Positions 6,690 to 10,994 of a stretch of DNA of 10,994 nucleotides are shown in pieces. Both the position numbers and the translations under genes were made by a program. The first letter of the stretch is position 1. Each line of letters opens with the position of its first letter. A model generated the notes under the pieces. The model had not been told where the DNA came from and ran no database searches. It saw only the letters and a list, made by a program, of their open reading frames with translations. Source of the stretch: Desulfobacteraceae bacterium (GTDB lineage Bacteria > Desulfobacterota > DSM-4660 > Desulfatiglandales > Desulfatiglandaceae); assembly GCA_030597505.1 (NCBI GenBank), contig JAUVRS010000057.1, forward strand, positions 1 to 10,994. The letters are read 5' to 3'.

Positions 6690-8573
6690 TTACACACCGG
6701 GGATGTTCCACACATCCTTCTTCATCATTTCCCATTCGCCGGTAGAAGGATCATAGCGGCAATTGGCAAAGCAGTGCCAGTTTTCTTCGTCCATCTTTGG
6801 CGTATCGGACCTGAAATAGTAACCGGGCCACCGGGTCTCTTCACGGAACAGCATGGTGCGTATGTGGGCATCGGCCTGCCACATTCTATGCAGGTTCTCC
6901 CAGCACCTTTCCAGTGAGTAGATGTCATCCGCACCTAATTTTTCGGAGTCCTCTTTCAGGTATACAAACAGCTCCATAGCCCTTTCAAGATTTGATTTAC
7001 TGGTCTTGAAGGCCGCGGTCACACCACCTGCGTAATCGTCCATGATTTTCTGGAGACGATCCATAAACTGGCGCCACAGGAGATAGTTCTGGTTGACAGA
7101 TGGATCCGTTGTCTCATTACAGAATTCCTGGTATCGATCCAAAGGCGCCAGGATCTTTGCCTTTATCTCTTCCACCTTGGCAGCATCCATATTGGGCTCT
7201 GCGCCCTTTTCCACGATGTACTTGATAGCTGCCTTCCCGGTGATTCGGCCTTCTGCATGAGACCCTGACGAAAACTTATGGCTGGAAGCGCCGGAGGCAT
7301 CCCCGGCCGCAAAAAGCCCGTTAACGGTCGTCATGTTATTGTATCCCCACTTGTAGGGGGTATCCATATCTTCCGGGCCACTCACCCACGCACCAGAGGC
7401 GCCTGAATGGGAGCCGATAAAGTATGGTTCACAAGCCGCGATCTCAGAGTGTTTCTCTTCAGGCTTGACATTCAGGGATGCCCAGAGATGGGCCTGGGAA
7501 ATGGTCATATCCAGGAAATCTTCCCACGCCTCGGAATCGAGTTCTTTCATCTTCTTTTTGTAGCCCTTGGGGTCATCCTTATAGGCATCGGCGATCTTGT
7601 TGATGGCCTCGTCCGTCTCCATGTAAAGCGGTCCAAGACCCGCATCGACGTCCAGCATACCCAAATAGTTTCGCAGATTTGCGGGGATCGGTTTGGCCAA
7701 CCCATAAGGTGCCCAGTTTTGGAGTTCCTCTTTCCTGACAACCATGTACTCACCGCCCTCTGCACTGATAGCCCTCGACTTGAAAAGTAAGAACCATGCC
7801 CCCACTGGACCGTAAGCATCCTTAAACCTGACCGGGATAAATCTGACTTCCTGGCAGGTCATCTCTGCGCCCGCCTTGAGGGTGAAATAGGCGCTGGAGC
7901 CGGTATTGAATGGCGGATACCAGGAACGCCCAAAACCTTCACCGACAGACCTGGGACGGAACACGTGGACCGCACCACCCATGGTGGCAACAGTAGCCTT
8001 GGCTTTAAATACATAGAATTTCTCTTCGCGGGTGCTAAAGCCGACTGCGCCCACACACTTGTCGCCGTCTAAGAGCGGCTCAACGATAAAGATACGTTCA
8101 TAGACCTCTCCGCCGGCCTCGGTAATGGCATTCTTGGCTGCCTCGGCAACAATGATCTTGTAGGATTCGCCGTTGATCATGAGCTGCCAGCGGCCTTCAT
8201 GCACGTATTTGCCCTCTTCGTCGGTCCAGATCTTGAGACCCCATTTTTCAAAAAGATGCACGCTGGAGTCCACGTGACGGGCGATATTGTAAACCAGGTC
8301 TTCCCTGGAGATCCCCATAAGATCTTGACGGACTTAACGGACATAGTCTTCACAGGTGTTCTCACCGTCTTTCACACCCACATATTGGTTAATGGCGGAA
8401 AGCCCCATGGCCACGGCGCCGCTTCTGTCCAACGCCGCCTTATCAACCAGGGTTACCTTCAAGCCGTTTTTCTTGGCCCAGTAAGCGGCTTCTGTGGCAA
8501 CACCACACGCCGAGAATCCCCCGCCAAGAATCAGGAGGTCTGTGCTTACTTCTACTGTTTCAAAATTTGCCAT
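6690..8573 (-). pseudogene. aprA: aprA, APS reductase alpha subunit, interrupted by in-frame TAA at codon 80
   Basis: Encodes the FAD subunit of dissimilatory adenylylsulfate reductase, which reduces APS to sulfite and AMP in the cytoplasm. The frame runs 627 codons from ATG 8573 to TAA 6690, slightly short of the roughly 630-660 usual for the family, and aligns by eye end to end, finishing MKKDVWNIPGV. The Rossmann motif GGGFSACG is at residues 17-24; the family-typical RPRSVGEGFGRSWYPP and CQEVRFIPVRF segments of the FAD/APS domain are intact. A single TAA (8336-8334) sits at codon 80, between EDYVR and VRQDLMGI, where AprA relatives generally have Tyr; both sides stay in the same frame. 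The 3' part could restart at ATG 8318, but it lacks a binding site and would lack the N-terminal FAD motif. The start at 8573 follows GAGG by ten bases, 22 bases after aprB. Either a recent nonsense mutation or a base error; no other damage is visible. Confidence 0.93.
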
Positions 8574-8595
8574 ATCATTAATACCTCGTCTCTGC

Positions 8596-9030
8596 CTAGA
8601 GTGTAGGGACTGCATCGAGTCCCAATGATTCCGGTTCGTTTGCTAAGGCTTGACTGTTCAGGTCCTCATGAGCAGCAAATCCGCCCAATGGATCCGCCGT
8701 ACCTTCTTCTATGGTCCTGATGGGGAATTTAAACCGCTTGATAGTGCCATTACGGAACTTAACAGTCCACATAATATCCTCGGAGCCACGAAGAGGTACA
8801 CAGCTCGCGCCCAAAGGCATAAAGTCCGCATAACCCCGGACATCCATTGCCTGCTGGGGACAGATCTTTACACAGCATTGGCACTCCCAGCACATGGATG
8901 GATCTCGGTTGTAGGCTTTCATCTTGTCCGAATCCAGGAACATCAGGTCATTGGGGCAGATGTACATACAGGCTGTCTTGTCCTGCCCCTTACAACCATC
9001 GCATTTCTCTGTAATTACAAAACTTGGCAT
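8596..9030 (-). CDS. aprB: AprB, APS reductase beta (ferredoxin-like) subunit
   Basis: A 144-residue iron-sulfur subunit that carries electrons to the FAD of AprA. Two [4Fe-4S] motifs are intact: Cys10, 13, 21, 25 (CDGCKG and CMYIC) and Cys47, 50, 53, 57 (CWECQCCVKIC). The family hallmark RGSEDIMWTVKFRNG follows at 81-95. The C-terminal tail is short compared with the roughly 165 residues of Desulfovibrio AprB, closer to archaeal-type length. I place the start at ATG 9030 (MPSFV) rather than ATG 9036 (MTMPSFV): the AGGAGGT binding site abuts the upstream ATG with almost no spacing but lies seven bases from the inner one, and relatives begin MPxxV. The frame is uninterrupted, in contrast to its partner aprA, 22 bases downstream. 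Confidence 0.95.
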   Translation of the reverse strand: MPSFVITEKCDGCKGQDKTACMYICPNDLMFLDSDKMKAYNRDPSMCWECQCCVKICPQQAMDVRGYADFMPLGASCVPLRGSEDIMWTVKFRNGTIKRFKFPIRTIEEGTADPLGGFAAHEDLNSQALANEPESLGLDAVPTL

Positions 9031-9138
9031 TGTCATACCTCCTAATTAACAGGTTAAGCTAAATAAACAAGTTAAAATCCCTGTTGGTTCTATTTGATCA
9101 AAAACTGATTTCTTTGCACCCCCTTTCTCCAACAAAAA

Positions 9139-9166
9139 AATAAACGATCATGCACACGGGTATCAA
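9139..9166 (-). promoter_or_regulatory. candidate promoter for aprBA
   Basis: In the sat-aprB gap the minus strand has TTGATA at 9166-9161 (5/6 of the -35 consensus), a 16-base spacer and TTTATT at 9144-9139 (4/6 of the -10 consensus). It would give a leader of about 100 bases before aprB. The gap is AT-rich, so chance matches are likely; apr may equally be read through from sat. Confidence 0.3.
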
Positions 9167-9202
9167 GGAATCTACCCTTCCGAGAAAAAACGGATTTAAA
9201 AA

Positions 9203-10420
9203 TTATTTTTTTACATCACCGGTGGCTGCACCGTGGAGTTTGATCTCCACCTTATCATCCAGGTTCTGGTAGTATTCCTGGAGGATTTTTACCACCTCGG
9301 GCCGAGAAAATCTGGGATCCAGTTCACCCCCCTCTGAAAGGGTCTTTCTGACGACGGTACCGGAAAGAAGTACCCTGTCATCCTTGCCGTGGGGGCATGT
9401 TTTCATGGAGGCCATACCACCGCATTTATCGCAGAAGAAGGTCCAGTCAATGTTCAGATTCTGGCACTTGAGGGCGCCTTCCGGGATTTCGTCAAAGATC
9501 TTCTGGGCATCAAAAGGACCGTAGTAATCACCCACACCGGCATGGTCGCGGCCGATTATCATATGGCTGCAACCATAATTCTGCCGAAAAACAGCATGGA
9601 GCAGTCCCTCTCTGGGGCCGGCATAGCGCATCTCCATGGGATACCCCCCCTGAACCACGGTTCCCTCAACAAAATAGTTGTCTACGAGGGCGTCAATGGC
9701 CTTTAAGCGAACATCCGCAGGGATGTCTCCGGCCTTAAGTTTTCCTACCAGTTGGTGAATGTAGACTCCGTCCATTACCTCAACGGCGATCTTGGCCAGG
9801 AACTCGTGAGAGCGGTGCATGGGATTGCGAAGCTGCAAGGCTGCAACTTTGCTCCATCCAAGATCTTCAAAAATCTTCCGAGACTCGGCTGGTCGCTGAT
9901 AAAGTCCTTTGAAATGTTCGGGGTAGTAGCTTTCGCTGAGGACCTTAACCGGGCCCGCAAGGTTATAAGTACCCTGCGCCATGACTTTTGCGACACCCGG
10001 ATGTTCGATGTCTGCGGTGGTGAAAATACTCTCGCACTCATGCTCCTTATCAATCGTGTACTTTTCAGTAACCTGCATGGTGGCAATGGTCGTCCCTGTT
10101 TCTTCATCCACCAGGGCAATTTCATCCCCTTCTTTGATGTCTTCGTCATCCGTTGAAACCGTGATTGGGATGGGCCAGAAAGTACCATCCGCCATGGTGA
10201 ACTCGTCGCAAACGCCCTGCCAATCAGCCTTGGTCATAAACCCGGTTAAAGGGGTAAAAGCCCCAATCCCCATCATTATGAGATCAGACGTCTCCCGTGA
10301 TGTAATCTTCATTTGTTTAAGTGTTTTTGCCTTTTCAATCTCGGCCTGGAGTTCGTCCCCTTCTAATAAAAGCGGGATCAGCCTTTCTTCTTTGCCATGC
10401 GGTACAATTAGATCTGACAT
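9203..10420 (-). CDS. sat: dissimilatory ATP sulfurylase
   Basis: A 405-residue sulfate adenylyltransferase that makes APS and pyrophosphate from ATP and sulfate, the first step of sulfate reduction. The sequence shows the nucleotide-binding motifs QLRNPMHRSHE (196-206; a QxRNPxHxxHE form) and GRDHAG (290-295), plus a likely zinc site CDKCGG...CPHG (Cys330, Cys333, Cys342, His344) seen in bacterial and archaeal dissimilatory Sat. Length is normal and there is no fused APS kinase domain, so it is the single-domain form. The start ATG at 10420 has AAGGAGGG six bases upstream. A sigma-70-like promoter lies about 110 bases before it. It is the first gene of the cluster, followed after 172 bases by aprB. 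Confidence 0.97.
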   Translation of the reverse strand: MSDLIVPHGKEERLIPLLLEGDELQAEIEKAKTLKQMKITSRETSDLIMMGIGAFTPLTGFMTKADWQGVCDEFTMADGTFWPIPITVSTDDEDIKEGDEIALVDEETGTTIATMQVTEKYTIDKEHECESIFTTADIEHPGVAKVMAQGTYNLAGPVKVLSESYYPEHFKGLYQRPAESRKIFEDLGWSKVAALQLRNPMHRSHEFLAKIAVEVMDGVYIHQLVGKLKAGDIPADVRLKAIDALVDNYFVEGTVVQGGYPMEMRYAGPREGLLHAVFRQNYGCSHMIIGRDHAGVGDYYGPFDAQKIFDEIPEGALKCQNLNIDWTFFCDKCGGMASMKTCPHGKDDRVLLSGTVVRKTLSEGGELDPRFSRPEVVKILQEYYQNLDDKVEIKLHGAATGDVKK

Positions 10421-10868
10421 TAAACACCCTCCTTAAGAGTTTTTTACCCGAATATGGGGTTAAATTGAGAATATTTCACGCTGCTTCTCAGGCACGTAAA
10501 TACTTTGTGCAATTTATCACAAGGACATATCTTATTCAAATTTTAAATAGTGTCAAGAAAAAAACGACATCAATTTCAAAGATTATGGAAAAAGTTTTTT
10601 TTACTGACACCCCGATTGTCCTTTTGAGATCAACAACGGGTAACTAACTGTTATGATTTGATAAATTTTTCATTTATCCCAGACAGGTCTGTGGCGACCT
10701 TCAGGCCTGCAACCCCCAAATTTCCGCTATCCACAGGAAAGACACAAAAAAAATATATTTCTCGCGATTTAGAAGCAAGAAATTAAGGGTTGACCATGTA
10801 TTGTAGCAGTTTTGATTTCCGAAGGAAAAATTGAAGTAGTGAACCGCAAAACCGCTTTCTTCCAAAAT
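10421..10868. other. sat upstream region without a gene
   Basis: About 450 bases of AT-rich sequence. Next to sat it holds the binding site and a leader of roughly 100 bases. Beyond the promoter at 10529-10556 I see no convincing coding frame: the plus-strand open frame over 10321-10647 mostly overlaps sat and has no binding site or recognisable product. A short AGGTC/GACCT hairpin lies near 10685-10700, without a clear role. Confidence 0.5.
10529..10556 (-). promoter_or_regulatory. sigma-70-type promoter of sat
   Basis: The minus strand has a perfect -35 box TTGACA at 10556-10551, a 16-base A/T-rich spacer, and TAAGAT at 10534-10529 (4/6 of the -10 consensus). Transcription would begin near 10521-10523, giving a leader of about 100 bases before sat. 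No clear operator or riboswitch fold was recognised in that leader. Confidence 0.6.
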
Positions 10869-10994
10869 AGTGTCCGAACGAAAACTAGGATTTTTCGTTC
10901 AGATCAAGGAAGACGATAATTTTAACCGCAGGAATACATTGAGTATTTCGAGGATTAAAATTTGAGTCTGACGCAGATATGGGCGAAAAAGACA
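10869..10994. repeat. truncated palindromic, possibly dispersed repeat element
   Basis: The right end is unusually self-complementary. GAACGAAAA (10876-10884) pairs with TTTTCGTTC (10892-10900). Inside a second, larger hairpin, AATTTTAA (10918-10925) pairs with TTAAAATT (10955-10962), flanked outside by AGAC/GTCT (10911-10914 / 10966-10969) and inside by GGAATAC/GTATTTC (10931-10937 / 10943-10949). The window ends in GCGAAAAAGACA, which may begin a third hairpin. Such a TGTCCGAACGAAAA-started block, with no coding frame, looks like a MITE- or REP-like intergenic repeat. I have an impression of similar blocks in Desulfobacterota genomes, but cannot verify it here. The element runs off the window. 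Confidence 0.45.

Noticed and set aside
8316..8318. ATG after the aprA stop as an independent gene start
   Set aside because: No Shine-Dalgarno precedes it, the upstream frame is continuous with true AprA sequence, and the product would lack the N-terminal FAD motif.
8334..8336. Recoding of the aprA stop as selenocysteine or pyrrolysine
   Set aside because: Those use TGA and TAG; this codon is TAA and the family has Tyr at this point.
10321..10647. Plus-strand open frame across the sat start and promoter
   Set aside because: Low-complexity product, no binding site, and it covers the sat start and its promoter on the other strand.
10727..10737. DnaA-box-like CTATCCACA
   Set aside because: A single imperfect box with no cluster or AT-rich unwinding region nearby is not enough for an origin.
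1..10994. CRISPR arrays, tRNA or rRNA genes, transposase genes
   Set aside because: I saw no regularly spaced direct repeats, cloverleaf sequences, rRNA signatures or transposase-like proteins on either strand.

Overview
The window carries the core dissimilatory sulfate-reduction locus of a sulfate-reducing bacterium, all on the minus strand. Read right to left it runs: ATP sulfurylase (sat), APS reductase beta and alpha subunits (aprB, aprA), the soluble subunits of the Qmo electron-transfer complex (qmoA, qmoB), an HdrC-like and an HdrB-like protein, a small zinc-ribbon protein, a probable broken small gene, and a SEC-C-motif protein. The protein set points to a bacterial sulfate reducer. 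Desulfobacterota is most likely, judged from the accessory genes and the repeat-like right flank. The qmoAB-hdrC-hdrB layout is the one best known from Gram-positive sulfate reducers, so taxonomy is not settled from sequence alone.

Layout. Positions 10421-10994 have no gene: they hold a good sigma-70-type promoter and leader for sat, and at the far right a strongly self-complementary block that looks like a truncated dispersed repeat. sat and aprB are 172 bases apart, aprB and aprA 22 bases. A 14-bp hairpin follows aprA, and a 230-base gap then separates it from the qmo block. qmoA and qmoB are 4 bases apart, with the qmoB ribosome binding site inside the last codons of qmoA. hdrC and hdrB overlap by 4 bases (ATGA). 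An intrinsic-terminator-like hairpin lies between hdrB and the zinc-ribbon gene, which is followed by the SEC-C gene at the left edge.

Function. Sat activates sulfate to APS; AprBA reduces APS to sulfite and AMP; QmoAB are flavin/iron-sulfur proteins thought to deliver electrons to AprBA. Usually QmoC, a fusion of an HdrC-like domain and a membrane cytochrome b domain, links them to menaquinol. Here no membrane subunit is present. Two soluble proteins, HdrC-like (two [4Fe-4S] motifs) and HdrB-like (two complete CCG cysteine motifs), take its place, so electron input probably differs from the classical complex.

Most notable oddities: aprA is interrupted by one in-frame TAA at codon 80, where AprA relatives usually have Tyr. 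A second small gene upstream of the SEC-C gene appears split by one extra base in a T5 run. The SEC-C protein has HQLAH where a zincin-type protease would have HELAH. Either this locus is decaying or the sequence has point errors; reads would decide.
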